Part shown: positions 45,534-57,518 of the stretch, piece after piece
How positions within the stretch are numbered: position 1 is the stretch's first letter
Layout of the letters: every line of letters begins with the position of its first letter
Source: Aaosphaeria pasadenensis
Lineage: Eukaryota; Ascomycota; Dothideomycetes; Pleosporales
NCBI GenBank assembly: GCA_022813625.1
Contig: JAKLMB010000004.1
Location: 1,116,001-1,180,000 of the forward strand
Length of the DNA stretch: 64,000 nt
Reading direction: 5' to 3'
Made by a program: the position numbers and the translations under genes
The notes under the pieces: model-generated
Database searches by the model: none
Told to the model about the DNA's origin: nothing
What the model saw: the letters and a program-made list of their open reading frames with translations, nothing else

Positions 45534-46750
45534 CCTCCCTAGATAATAATGTCCCTGTTCCAATACGGTATGCACCTTCTTTTCCTTCCAGTCGATCTAA
45601 CTTCATCCTACCCCCTCCGGCATTCGCAGTCTAATCCGACCTGACTAGTCAAGAATCCAAGGACTTTTTCCCTGCCTACCCTTGTATCCTAGTAGTTCAA
45701 TTGGTCGTCAATCAAGATAATGCTCGGCACGCACGTTTCCCATTTACCGACGATAGGGAAAAAATTGGAGAGCAGGTTCAATACACAAGGGTCGGAGGCA
45801 TGTTCCGGGACGTCGTCGTCCGACGTTCATGGTAATTGATCGAGTATACGAGATTTGAGATTAGCATGAGGTTGAAATTGAGGTTGCTTTAGGTCCCAAT
45901 GGGAGTGATGGTTGAAGCAACGTGCGGCCAATGGGTCTGCACGTGGCTGCAGAGGAAGGGCTGTGATTGGCTGGGAGCTGGTGAACGGGGACTAAGAGGT
46001 TGAGTTTAAGCTATGCGTCGCTTGGGCGTTGGTACGGTGGGGCATCGAGAGAGCGGTTGGGGAATGTGCTCTCGTGTAATAGAGGAAAGCAAAATTATTT
46101 CCACGTGTGTATTCGTATAGATTGATGTGTTTGATTCTAGAAGGTAGGTTCATTGGGTGTTCTGCTTACGGAGATTATTTGGTGGGGTTTCTATCGATAT
46201 TGTGTTTGCAGCAACTATCGTTGTTCGGAGATTTTGCCGACTGTAGTCGGGAAAACATACATACATCATGAGAACTGACGCCTTTCTGGCCATTGAATTC
46301 ACTATCGTATACGCACTACCACGTGGATACCCCATCGTACCAAGCTCTCGGTTCGAGAAGAATTACCTGCGTACTTTGACTTTTAAGTCGAGATAACTAG
46401 TCTTCCACGTTAGTCAACAAGGCATGCGTAACCGAAATTTAACGGGACAGTCATCAATTCAGTCAGAGTGTGCATTGATAAGGAGGAAAAGCTGAACATA
46501 AGTATGTATAGAGAGTAAAGAGTCAACCCAAATACCCCAATGCACACAGCTATCCGTCCCTACGCCGCGTTCACAAGCCCTGTATGCCGCAAGGGAATCC
46601 CTATCGTACATAAGAAAAGTCGGAAAAAAAGAAGATTCTGCAAAAAGGAAGGAAAAGGGAACAAGATCCTTTTCGTTATTTTCATTGGCATCATGCCGTC
46701 TAGAAAACTCATCCGCCCACAATAAAATGACCATGCATTGGGATTCGAAA
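45534..46750. other. Intergenic
   Basis: Promoter of the acid phosphatase and 3' flank of the PMT gene. No gene, RNA or clear repeat. Confidence 0.45.
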
Positions 46751-49700
46751 TTACTGGCTAGTCGCCTCGTTGGCCTCGCTTGCAGGCTTAGGCTCTTTTG
46801 GTGGCTGGTTCTCCACGCTCTTCTCCTTCAACTGGTCCTCTACGACCTCGACGGTCGGGGGAGCTTCACTGGGCTCGGCCTCGCCCTGGTCCTTGGTCTC
46901 TGGGTTGCGTCCTTCGGCGTCGGGATGGGGAGGTGCCACGCCGTGGCCTGGCTCCTCTCTGGCGTCAACGAGAGATTCGTAGATTTCGTTTCCTTGCGCA
47001 TCAATCACGCGAGTTCGGGTCTGTATGTGCCGTTAGCATTGTCATTCTAGCTTTATTACGATGGAACAAGATCTAGTATGCACCGTGCGCGTCGGAGCCT
47101 TGACCTAGGGGTCCAAGCAACATGATGTGGGGAACTCGGGTGGATGGGTAGATGGCGAGTCATGCGCAATGCTGGGCCAAGCTAGAGGGAAGAAGAAGTT
47201 TGACATACCTCATAACGAGTCTTGAAGCTTACTTTTCCGGCGAGTGCTGCCACCTCTTCGTCGTCTAGGACTCGGCCGTTCTCGTCTCGGTACTCGATCT
47301 TTTCTTCCTTTGAAACCACGGGCAGATCTTCTGGAGGCGGGGACACTCCCGCCTTTTCGGACACGTTTGGGTCCTCCGGCTTCTGTTGGTTCTGCTCAAC
47401 TTCTGGCTGGATTACGACTTGCTGCTGCTGCGGGGGCTGCTGTTGCTGCTGCTGTTCAACGTAAGGAGGGGGAGGCTGAGGAACGGCGGGCGCGGCAGAG
47501 GAAGGCACAGCGGAAACGTCGGGAACAATTGTTTGAGAGTTATACGCTTCGTACTGTTTCTTGTTAGTATAGAGGCAGATATGAAAGCGCTTGAGTGCTT
47601 ACGGAGTTGAGGAAAGTGTTGCAGTCCCAGTCCCATGAACCAAAGAGCTTAACACTGTTGCAAGCATCTTTCGTCCATGCATTGCCATACGCAATGGGCG
47701 AGTAGATTGTGAACACGGTGATGGCGATGGCTAAAAATCCAATACCTGCTGCCTGGCCGATTGCGGGATACTTCTTCAGGCCAAGCGCGCTGAATCGGTA
47801 GCTGACGAAGTCATACGTCTGGCACAATGCCATGATGGCAAAGTACAGAGCAGGGAGATAATGATGCAAGAACAACTGACGAGCCATGAGATAGAAGGGG
47901 AAATAGTGGAATGCCCAGCCAAGGATAGACATTCCGACTTCGTAGTCGAAACGCTTGAAAGTGGTATGATCGTAATCCTTGAAGCCACGCTGCCAGCGGA
48001 GTGCCGCGAGTCCCTTGATGACAATGTAGAGACCGATGGTGGCAGTTGAGGTCCACCAAATGGCAGGGTTGCCAATGAGATAGATCTGGCGGTTATGTTT
48101 ACCCCAGAAGTTGATACCACGACGGAGGATAGGCCACGATGGAGGACGGGAATCCCAGGCATGAGACTCGACGAGGCCAGCGTTGGTGCGCCACATGACC
48201 TTTTGAAGCTCCCAAAATTTACCAAAGAATCCAGGGTTGCGGTAGTTGACCTTCTCGGACGTATCCGTAAGCAGCGGGTGAATGTTGCCTTCGATGTACC
48301 AAATACTGTTGGGTAGGGTACCCTGGCGGGCACACGTGACTTCCTGTTGCTCGAATCCCCAGTCTGGAAGTTTGACCTTGTGCGAGAAAAGAACGCAGCC
48401 TGTCATAAGATGGACGAGCTTGAACTTGGTCTGGATGGTACGGAGGCGCTTCTTGGCTTCGGCGCCATCAGACATCGACTTGACAATCTCAACCCTGAAC
48501 AGGTCATTGGCATCTCCCTCAAATCCTTCATAACCATAAGCCGAGACCTCGTTCTGCCAGTCTGCCTCGGTAACAGGAGCGCGAACGTCGTGGGAGTGGA
48601 GACGGCGGTCGGTCGTAACGTGGTAAAGCTTGATAACGGCACCGTCCTCGATGAAGATAGGTCCGAGGTTGTCCCATGCCTTAGGGTCGCCTTTGGTGCT
48701 GTTGTCGGTCGCATCGGGGAGGGTCTGGTTCTCCAAGAGGAAGACGTTGTTTTCATCCTTGTGAGGGTATAGGGTGATCTGTTGCTGCTTGCTACCTGTC
48801 GGGTACATGTGGCTGTGGGAGTGAAGATAACCACCTTGGGTGTTGTGATGGCGGATCGAGACACGGCTACCGAAGGCAACATCTGCAGGAACATCCTGCA
48901 TACCCTTGGAGTTCAGCGTAGCCTGGAATTCAGACGACATGAAGCCGTCACCGTCACCTGGGTTGACGAGGCAGAGGAAGTGGATGCCGAACATGGCCAT
49001 GTAGAAGCTGAGAGGGATGACGATCAAACAGAACAGACGGGCGAAGAAGTGCTTGAACCAAATGCGCTATAGTATGGTCAGTATAAATTACAAGATTCCA
49101 ACAAGATTCCAACATACCGGAGTGACAGTCCTGGTGTCTCCAAGCAAAACCCAGAGTTGTACAATCGTGAGACTGCCGACCCATGCAATTGTGAAGAGAC
49201 CAACCCACTTCACACTGAAAGTGGCTCCAAGTCCAAGACCAGTTGCAACGAGCCAAAACCACCAGATGGGCTGGAAGGCCTTGGAGGGACCTTGTTCGTG
49301 TTGGTTGGTGAAGCTGGTCCAGGCCAATGCGGTCAAGGCAGTGAAGATCACGAGCGGGGAATCGAGGAGAATCAGGCGGGACTGGGTAACGAGAGCGTTG
49401 TCTACGAAATGTTAGATGTGATTGTTAGGAAACAGGGAGGGGACGTCTCACCGAAGAGTACCAAGGATGCTCCAAGTGCGGCCGTGGTAGTACGGCAGCC
49501 TGAGGCCTTGAGAGTCAAGAACATGGTAGGGATCGTCAAGACACCGCAGATGGCGGGAAAGAGACGCATTGCGACATATGGAACACCAGGCTCGAGGTAG
49601 TCTTTGCCAATGTCTTTGAAGTCGAAGCTTCCATCGAATCCAGCCAACCAGCCCGTGAGTGCGATCAACATCTTCGCCAATGGAGGGTGAACATCCATGA

Positions 49701-50069
49701 AGAACTTGCCCTTGATGTATTTGGTTGCAAATCCTCCGAAGCTATAGATACCGTTAGCCTTGTATACTTTCGCAGAATCAGAGGCCAAGGCCACACGTAC
49801 TGGACTTCATCGAAGACGACACTGGTGGGCTGCGATATCCTGAACAGACGTACTGCACAAGCGACCACAGTCAACAGTCCAATGAGTTGCCAATCTGAGC
49901 CTGGCAGATTGAAGATATCATTGTCCTTGACACCCTCAGATGCGAACGATGCAACCTTGTTCTGTCGTTGTTGCTGCTGCTTCTGTCTCCTCGCCGGCGA
50001 GCGGGATTTCGACCGTCGCTGGCTTTTCTGTTCCCCCAAGTACTGATTCGAGGGTAGGATGGACGCCAT
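46751..50069 (-). CDS. Dolichyl-phosphate-mannose--protein mannosyltransferase (PMT1-subfamily-like)
   Basis: Transfers mannose from Dol-P-Man to Ser/Thr of proteins in the ER. Six exons (minus) are 50069-49801, 49741-49452, 49401-49118, 49066-47603, 47553-47209 and 47020-46751, giving 973 aa. The catalytic loop DE motif is FDEVHFGGFATKY (Asp87-Glu88, completed across intron 1), then DVHPPLAKMLIALTGWLAGF. Three MIR repeats lie in the lumenal loop (for example GGYLHSHSHMYPTGSKQQQ). C-terminal helices end at WDWDCNTFLNS, followed by a 200-residue cytosolic tail with poly-Gln, Pro and acidic runs. FGGFATKYIKGKFFMDVHPP and the NRQIYLIGNPAIWW block fit Pmt1 rather than Pmt2 or Pmt4, but I rate subfamily as probable only. 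Confidence 0.93.
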
Positions 50070-51001
50070 GATGGCGAGCTGAGCGGAGGAGAGCCTGCGG
50101 CTAGGGGGAGGGGGATGGAGGCACCGAAATTATTACAATTGCTGGTACAGCTGGAGTAGTGTTAGTGACATGTAGAGTGAGAAAAGGAAGACGTGTACTG
50201 CTTACAAGAAGGATTAAAGAAAGTAGAAAGTAAGAAGGAATTGTCTGAGCGAATGCCAGTTGGAAAGGGAAGAAGATGATCGTATTTTGTCGCTAAGGGG
50301 CCAAAAGTAAGGCTCGCAGGCGGCGTGTACCCTTGTCTGTATGGGTTAGGGTAAGGTTGTCTCTCTCGTACACAGTAAAGTGGTAAAGTGCAAGGTGTCG
50401 TTTGTTTGGGGGGAGGATTACCCAGGAGGTAGTTAGCGGGCCAAGCAAGGAGAGGGGAGCTACAATGGGATTGGACGGGGAGCTGAGCTGGGGGTTTGTC
50501 CGTCGTCGTAGTGGTGGTACATAAATAGATCAGACCACAGCAGCTGTAAAACTAGGGCGGTGCGATCATTCGAATGTGATCTTATCAAGAGACAAGAAAG
50601 GGCGTAAATATTCTTCAATTGGTAGTGATACAAGAAACCTCCTCAAGGGAGAATGAGATTTGAGATCTGAATCTGATAGGCTGCACGCATTGTGTTACAT
50701 GTGATGCTCAACAATTGACATGATTTGACGATTGACTCACAGCTGTTCAGAAATTATACTTCTCTACGGAGATCTCCATATTTTTTTTACAATCGTATTT
50801 ACTATTTTATTCTGTCTCTCTTCTCCATATCGAATACAGAATTATCATAGCGATGCTACATTGAGCACGTGCCAAGCTTTCCTCCCGCAATGGTATCGCC
50901 GAGGTTTGGCCGCGCCGCCTAGGAAACATTTCTTGCGCGCTCGACTTCACGCAATACCATCATCACCTGCTGCTTGCCACCTCATCCTACCCGCAGCAAT
51001 C
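50070..51001. other. Intergenic between divergent PMT and SF3A1 genes
   Basis: The SF3A1 frame is open upstream to 50732, but that sequence lacks coding character. No other feature seen. Confidence 0.45.
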
Positions 51002-52537
51002 ATGGCTGCTACTGGATCCGATACCAAGGATCTCTTCGAACTCGGGATCAAACCTGAAGGCGATGTCGTCATTCCCCCGCAAGCCGTCCGCGAGCAGATC
51101 GCGAAGACCGCCGACTTCTTGCATCGCAAACCAGGTGCTGAAGGAGGCCTGAGGGAGCGAACTGGCACCAACCCCAAATTCAGCTGGTTGAATCCCGAGG
51201 ATTCTTACCATTCATATTACACGTGGTACCGTCAGGCGTTGGCCGAAGGGAAGGGCCGTGTCGCAGGCTCCGCAGGCCAGGCTGCCCAGGACAACAAACC
51301 AAAGGGACCGCAGAAGCCCGCAGATTATCGATTCTCCGCCCGAATGCCCAACATCAGCGCCCAAGATCTCGAAATCCTCAAGCTGACCGCACTATACACC
51401 GCGAAGAATGGCGAAAACTGGTTGAAGGAGCTGCGCAGTCGCGAGGCCGGCAACTTTCAGTTTGACTTCCTACGTGTCAACCACACATTTTTCGGATTTT
51501 TCCGCTCGATCGTCGAGCAGTACAAGATTCTCTTGGAGGAAGAACAGACGGTGGAAGCTCGCATCGAAGAATTGCGACAGAATGTGAAGAACCGGTTCCA
51601 TGTACTGGATCGCGCGAAGCAGCGCGCCGAGTACGAGAAATACGTTGCCCAGCAGAAGGAGAAGGAAGAGAAACGCGTGGAGGATGAGAAGAAGGAATAC
51701 CTGTCGATTGACTGGCAGGATTTCACAATCATCGCGACCGTTACGTTTGACGAAGCAGACGACGCTGCCGAACTCCCTGCGCCAACTTCCCTCAACGACC
51801 TCCAATCTGCATCCCTGGAACAGAAGGCCGCTGTTTCGCTGAACAACCGCATAGAAGAGGCTGCCCCCGACGAACAGACGTATTACAATGCCTCGCAAGG
51901 AGCTGTGAACACTCCCCCGATCTACCCAGCTGCCGCACCCTTCGCTCCCCCCGTCCAGCCAATCTACCATCCTCCACCCCCGACCCAGGATTATCGTTCT
52001 GCTGCACACCAAGCTCGCGAAGAGGAAGAAGAACGCGCCGTGCGCGAGCGACAGGCAGAGCGCGAAAGGGCCGCACGTGCGCAAGCAGCCGCGAAAGGAG
52101 CGCCCGGTGCTATGCGCATCCGACATGATTACGTGCCTGGCCAGGCCGCGAAGAAGGCCAGTGTCGCCAAAGCCATCTGCCCCAACTGTAAACAGGAGAT
52201 CCCTGCAGACGAGCTCGATGAGCACATCCGTATTGAGTTGCTCGATCCGAAGTGGAAGGAACAACGAGAGAAGGCGGATGCTCGCTACGCAACTACAATC
52301 AATACGGTGGACGTCGCCAACAATCTGAAGCGTTTTGCCAGTATGCGAGACGACATATACGATGGGGCGACTGGCATGCCTGTCTCTGCAGAAGAGCAAG
52401 CAAGGAGGAAGAGGGCAGCGCTTTCATACGATGGCGTACCGGATCCTGCTAAGGATGCAGCACGCATGCAAGAAATGCAAAACGTGACTGTGCAAGAACA
52501 GATCCGTCGAATCCAGGAGAAAAATCGCATGAAGTGA
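51002..52537 (+). CDS. SF3A1: Splicing factor 3A subunit 1 (SF3a120/Prp21), U2 snRNP
   Basis: A single-exon gene of 511 aa from the ATG at 51002. Two SURP (SWAP) modules are visible: residues about 20-75 (VVIPPQAVREQIAKTADFL then YHSYYTWYRQAL) and about 112-170 (DLEILKLTALYTAKNGENW, then FDFLRVNHTFFGFF). A long Lys/Glu coiled-coil segment follows, with the conserved EYLSIDWQDFTIIATVTF that contacts SF3A3. A Pro-rich stretch and an Arg/Glu-rich helix come next, then a CPNC...DELDEHIRIELLDPKWKEQ block that is diagnostic of SF3A1. The animal C-terminal ubiquitin-like domain is absent, as in other fungi. The protein joins the SF3a complex in U2 snRNP and pre-spliceosome assembly. Confidence 0.95.
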   Translation: MAATGSDTKDLFELGIKPEGDVVIPPQAVREQIAKTADFLHRKPGAEGGLRERTGTNPKFSWLNPEDSYHSYYTWYRQALAEGKGRVAGSAGQAAQDNKPKGPQKPADYRFSARMPNISAQDLEILKLTALYTAKNGENWLKELRSREAGNFQFDFLRVNHTFFGFFRSIVEQYKILLEEEQTVEARIEELRQNVKNRFHVLDRAKQRAEYEKYVAQQKEKEEKRVEDEKKEYLSIDWQDFTIIATVTFDEADDAAELPAPTSLNDLQSASLEQKAAVSLNNRIEEAAPDEQTYYNASQGAVNTPPIYPAAAPFAPPVQPIYHPPPPTQDYRSAAHQAREEEEERAVRERQAERERAARAQAAAKGAPGAMRIRHDYVPGQAAKKASVAKAICPNCKQEIPADELDEHIRIELLDPKWKEQREKADARYATTINTVDVANNLKRFASMRDDIYDGATGMPVSAEEQARRKRAALSYDGVPDPAKDAARMQEMQNVTVQEQIRRIQEKNRMK

Positions 52538-52978
52538 ACGTGCATAAAGGTGTGTTTCTTTTCCTTTCTTTTCCTTTTTCAATTCACCGTCACAATAGCA
52601 TGGGTGGAGTTTGGGAGTTTTGCAGGTCGAAATACCCGCTTGGTGCTGCGGTCGGGCCAGAAGGGACCTGCAGGACCATTTGTATACTATCAAACCAGTA
52701 GGCCATAAGGGCACTGTCAAATATCATCTAATTCAAAATCGTTTGCTTGCACCCATGTTCGATGATTGAGTTAATATTCTATCGACATCTCCAAGAGAGA
52801 TGTCGTCCATTAAGCGGAGCCGCCGCCATTCGTCCCACGTCGATCAATTCTAGGAGCTCGGACATTCAGAGCTTTACCCCGACCTTAACCCTATGATATA
52901 ATATTTTGCCAACCCAGAACATTTACCACTTCACACACTCCCACACATCCTCCCTCCACAACACAACACATACAAGCC
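52538..52978. other. Intergenic
   Basis: 3' flank of SF3A1 and promoter of ISD11, same strand. Nothing else seen. Confidence 0.4.
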
Positions 52979-53718
52979 ATGTCATTAACACAACTCGGCA
53001 AAGGCGATATGCCTTACCAAGTGCGATCACTGGTATGCCATCCTCCCATCCCAAACACCAGCCCACGCTTTGAATCGGGGATATCGCTGCCGCACTCGGA
53101 CGAACAGCCCCTCATCCGCCGCACCTCTACGCGAATTCCCTACCACCCTCGCAGAAAATCATTCATAGAATTGGACATTGCTAATTGAACCTATCTGTGC
53201 AGTATCGGAATCTCCTTCGGAACAGCCGACAGTTCGCAGCATACAATTTCCGCGAGTACGCGAAGCGGAGGACGAGGGACAGCTTCCGGGAGCACCAGAA
53301 CGAGACGGAGGAGAGGCGGATACAGGAGTTGATGCAGAAGGGGTTGAAGGAGCTGCAGATGCTTAAGGTATGTTTTTTTGCTGCTGTGGTGGAGATTGTT
53401 GGGTGGGATGGGGGCGGATGTGCGGATGTTGGGTTGGAGGCGGAGTGCACATCTTGATATGAAGATTGGGCGGGCGGGAACAACACTTGGAGGGCGGTGA
53501 TCTATTTTCTAGAGATTGGCCTACTAACGCACATTTTACAGAGACAAACTGTCATCAGTCAATTCTATCAGCTCGATAAGTTGGTTGTCGAGGGAGGCAA
53601 GACTGGAGAGCAGAAGGGTAATGAGGGTGGCATTGTGAGGCAAAAGGATACTGGGTGAGTCTTTACTGCTATCAAGACATGAAAACGACTTTCTAACGGG
53701 CAATTTAGTTGGGACTAG
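52979..53718 (+). CDS. ISD11: Isd11 / LYRM4, partner of mitochondrial cysteine desulfurase Nfs1
   Basis: Four exons (52979-53032, 53203-53367, 53542-53654, 53709-53718) give 113 aa. The first intron cuts the LYR motif itself: exon 1 ends RSL and exon 2 begins YRNLL. The continuation RNSRQFAAYNFREYAKRRT, then RDSFREH and LMQKGLKELQMLKRQTVIS, then QFYQLDKLVVEGG, is diagnostic. The last exon is only 10 bases and adds the terminal WD plus stop, completing the common ending RQKDTGWD. The protein stabilises Nfs1 in the mitochondrial matrix for Fe-S cluster synthesis and binds acyl carrier protein through the LYR helix. The genes on either side have unrelated roles. Confidence 0.95.
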
Positions 53719-54314
53719 ACTCTGTTGCATCGATTGAAGAGGGTATCAAGGTCGAAGCTGCTGTTCTGCGGCTTCAAGGCGTTTTCGTGTCCAGGGTTGG
53801 CGCACATGCCTGATGAAAGGCATCACGAATAGCATTTGTTGCTGTGCTTGTAGTATACAATACTGTACTATATACTTATGTATTCTCTCCGAATATAGCG
53901 TACGCTTTCTCAATGATGTTTGTCCGAGGTTGACGATGAATCATATCTGTGAATGTTTAAAATTTGTGCTCCCATAGCCATGTACCTCGATGACTAGTGT
54001 CCAGAAGTTCTAAAAACATTGATTAATGCGCCAGGAAAAAAGACGAATAATCATATCATGTACCGCGAACGCTGGCTGTCCTCATCGCTGGTGAACAGGT
54101 AGACTGAGTAACATATCTCGACTCACTGAATTAGGCTAGTCAACTTTCGCGCACGGCCGTTCGGCTTGAGCCTCAACTCCTTCACCCAAACGCGACGCAA
54201 CAGCCCGCGCATCGCGCATAGCTACTTCCCGCCGCGCATTCACGACTGCAATCACTTTCATCGATCGAGCCCGCCTACTCCATCGTTTGCGCGCAACTGG
54301 CGCATTAAGTTTCG
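53719..54314. other. Intergenic
   Basis: AT-rich; a minus-strand open frame at 54136-54426 has no recognisable family. Nothing else supportable. Confidence 0.4.
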
Positions 54315-56822
54315 ATGGCTCCTGTACGTATTGCGCCGCCTCGCGCTGACAGCGTCGTTCACCTTCACGCATCGCTTCACGCATTTCCCCCGTACCTGCG
54401 CGTCGCTCCATCTCTATCCCCATCAATTATTCTGGAGCAATCTTCATTTATTATTATTTCGCATCGCTGGAAACGCTATGGCTTGGGGTAATTGCAACGA
54501 TAGCTTCTCAGAATATGAGAAGGTCAGAGTCTTGCTTCATCCCTTAGCCAGCATTCTTCACGAAGACACGTGCTATTTTAATTTCCATCATGCTTACCGT
54601 TTCCTTCATCATCCCTGGTTTCTATTTCATTGAATTGATAACACTCACCGTACACATCTGGATGTAAAAGGTCGTCGTAACTAACGTCATGTGACTAGTT
54701 CCGAAACCGAGACCGTTCAAACAGGTCTGGTCGAGGCCAGACCGAGCATAATGTGCTCGACGGCCTACCGATCAACCAGTACCGAGAGGTCGAAGTACCA
54801 ATCGGCCAAGCACCTCCAGAGGACAAGGTCAACCCCAAGGATGCGATATGGCCTGAACTCCCCATGCCAAGGGATTCTCACATGCTTCCCGACCACGCCC
54901 AGCAGCTATTGCGCGCAGCAAGATCCGGCAGAGTGTTCAAAGCCCCCGGACCCCCGGAGGAAGACGGGGACGATGCGGGCGAGGAGAAAGAGCAGAAGGA
55001 GTTGCCCCAGGGATTCACCGTGAAGAAGTGGGTCAAAGTTGCGCGCCATCTCGAGGAACCCGAACCTGAATTTCTAGCGAAGAGGCGGAAAGGTCTTCCA
55101 TCTCAGTATTCTACGAATGGGAACGCAAATGGATTCGCCGCCCCAGTAGCACCGCCTGCCCCGTTGAGGGAGACCAAAGTGAAGCAGCTAGACTCGGAGG
55201 GCAACGTCACCGTCTACAAAGCTCTCGTCCCCGAAGGCCAGGTCGTGGAGGGAGAAGTCCAGCCGACAGATGCTCCGGCCGTTGTCGAGGCCGCGCCAGC
55301 TGCGGCGGCTCCTGGAACCGTTATCGAAGGCGTGGGTGTTGCCAATGCAGATGGAGTGGTGGTTGCACACGGCGTGGAAACACCTCAGCGCCGGAGGCCT
55401 CCACCCCCCAAACCTAGAAAGAAGAAGGCCGGACCCGGAAGAGGCAGGAAGAAGGTTGTCTTCGTCGAAGGGCAGTCTGAGCAAGGTGCTCTCGCGCCTG
55501 GTGCTATTTCTGCTATCAAACAAGAAGGCACTTCGGTGGAGCCATCAGAGGGAGGTGACACCCCTATGGCAGATGCCGGCGACGACGATGAAGGCGAAGA
55601 CGAATCTGAGGAAGAGGAGGGAGAGGGTGGAGAGGGTGGAGAAACGCCCGCCAAACCAGCCACACCATCCAAGGGACTTGAAGATACAGAGATGGCCGAC
55701 GCACCACCAATCCCTCCTCCGGCACTCGATGCTGTACCCGCTTCTATTCCGGATTCTGTGGTCGATGTAGTCATGGAAACCGCAATTCCATTACCTGATG
55801 CTGAGCCAATTCAGGAGCTCAATACGCTTGGTAGTGATACCCCCAAGGAGGTTACGGTCGAGTCTATTCCGGTGTCTGCCTCAGAGACCCCAGTTACGAT
55901 CGATACAGACGTTGTTGCTCCTCCTATCGAACCTGTCCCTGAACCATCAGCGGAGCCTGCACCTGAGCCTGTGGTAGAGCCTGTTTCGGAACCTCCCGTC
56001 GAGCCAACGGCTACAATCACCCCAGAGCCTCCTGCTGAGCCCACGCCAGAGGCTCCAAGTGCCCCAGCTGTAGCAGCACAACCTACACCACCTCCCTCGT
56101 CAGTCGTGGAGCCATCAGAAGCCCCAGAGCCCGCGCCTGCAGAAGAACCTACGGCTGTCGAGCCCGAAGTCGAAAAACCACAAGCTAGTGTTGAGAAAGC
56201 AAAGTCAAGCTCGCCTGAACTTCCATTATCTCACAGCCGACAAAACTCGCTCACCGAGATCCCGACGATTCCAGCCCCCGAGACTGCTGCTTCCGAAGAA
56301 CCTGCTCCTGCTGAGCGTGTTCCTACAGAACCACTTCCCGCCGAGCCAACGGCTTCTGAGCCACCAGCGGCAGAGGTGCCCGCTCCGGAACCGATTCCTA
56401 CGGAGACTACTACTGAAGAAGCACCTACCGAGGAGGCGCCTGCTCCAGAACCATCACCTCCAGAAGTGCCTGCCGTGGAACCAGCTGCCACAGAGCCAAT
56501 TGCTGCAGAACCGATTGCCACAGAACCGGCTTCCACGGAATCAGCTACTGTGGAAGCGATTGCAAAAGAGCCGACTCCCCCGGAGTCGGCCACTATTGAG
56601 CCTCCTTCGGCCGAGCCTGCTACTGCATCGCCCGCTGCAGAGGTAGCGAAGACTGAAGACACTGTAGAGGTACCTGCAGCGCCAGAAGCGGCAGCAGAAG
56701 CGGCAGCAGAAGCGGCAGCAGAAGCGGCACCTGAGTCTGCAAAGGAGCCGACGCCAGAAGAGCCAGATTTGCTGGGAAGCCTAGAGGCACACCTCGACAA
56801 GGACAGTGCAGGAGCTTCCTGA
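54315..56822 (+). CDS. Conserved fungal protein with long Pro/Glu/Ala-rich low-complexity C-terminus
   Basis: The main exon (54699-56822) opens right after a strong 3' splice site (CTAAC branch, TAG at 54696-54698). It begins FRNRDRSNRSGRGQTEHNVL, then DGLPINQYREVEVPIGQAPP. For the start I propose a 9-base exon 54315-54323 (ATG GCT CCT) with a GTACGT donor and a 375-base intron; this start is the least certain in the window. The N-terminal 150 residues are conserved-looking and basic, with VKKWVKVARHLEEPEPEFL. An AT-hook-like RRRPPPPKPRKKKAGPGRGR region follows (about 230-250), then about 430 residues of PEPxAEP-type imperfect repeats with a polyAla/Glu run. A nuclear or chromatin role is only inferred from the basic block. 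Confidence 0.75.
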
Positions 56823-57518
56823 ATCCAATCAGAGTCTTAATGCAACCCACGGTCACAGCAATCAAAAGTTCCCTACGAACGATACACAAGTGCTCGGGAC
56901 CAGGACGTAGCAGCAGGCGTGGAATATTTCGAGATAAATCGTGGAGGCTAATATCTACATGCGGACATGAGTCTCCACGGACACATATTGGTCAATCATA
57001 TTGGGCCCGACATGCTGGAACATAGAAACCAGAGAAGGTCAGGGCGAGGAGTCTTTTGCAGTTCTGTATATCGCTGTATTGGGTACTGTACAATACCTAT
57101 TGGATTTCCAGGTTCGGCGCTCAGGAATAAGGTCTTACTATATCACAGGTCTCATAGTTATTTCAAAACTGTCTTTTCCCATTGGCTTTCTTTCCCCCTC
57201 TCTTGAGATGATTACTGACATTTCGATGTTTCACGTTTCTTCAGCACACTTGCCGTTCGTTATCGCCGGCTCCTAAATCAGTATCACGGCACGTCATCGC
57301 TTGGACGGATAGCCGTCGGGAAAGCTGCATGCCCCTCACTAACGACCACTTACCTATCGAGGCATGATCAACGACCACCGTCCCGTTATAGATCGCGAAC
57401 CTCATAGTTATATCTCCAACTTAACTTCACGTCTATTCCAGATACACGATTCTCACTTCTCCAACCCCAACATTCACACCAACCTCACCAATCCAAACCA
57501 CAGCACCACCCACCCACC
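56823..57518. other. Intergenic
   Basis: No gene or RNA seen. Promoter side of the M20 amidohydrolase; the last 100 bases are a C/A-rich leader without G runs. Confidence 0.4.

Noticed and set aside
51470..52399. 309-codon frame antisense to SF3A1
   Set aside because: Shadow of a well-supported gene; no domain in the antisense reading.
56231..56800. 189-codon Gly/Ser/Ala-rich antisense frame
   Set aside because: Mirror of the GAG/CCT-type codon repeats of the Pro/Glu/Ala-rich gene.
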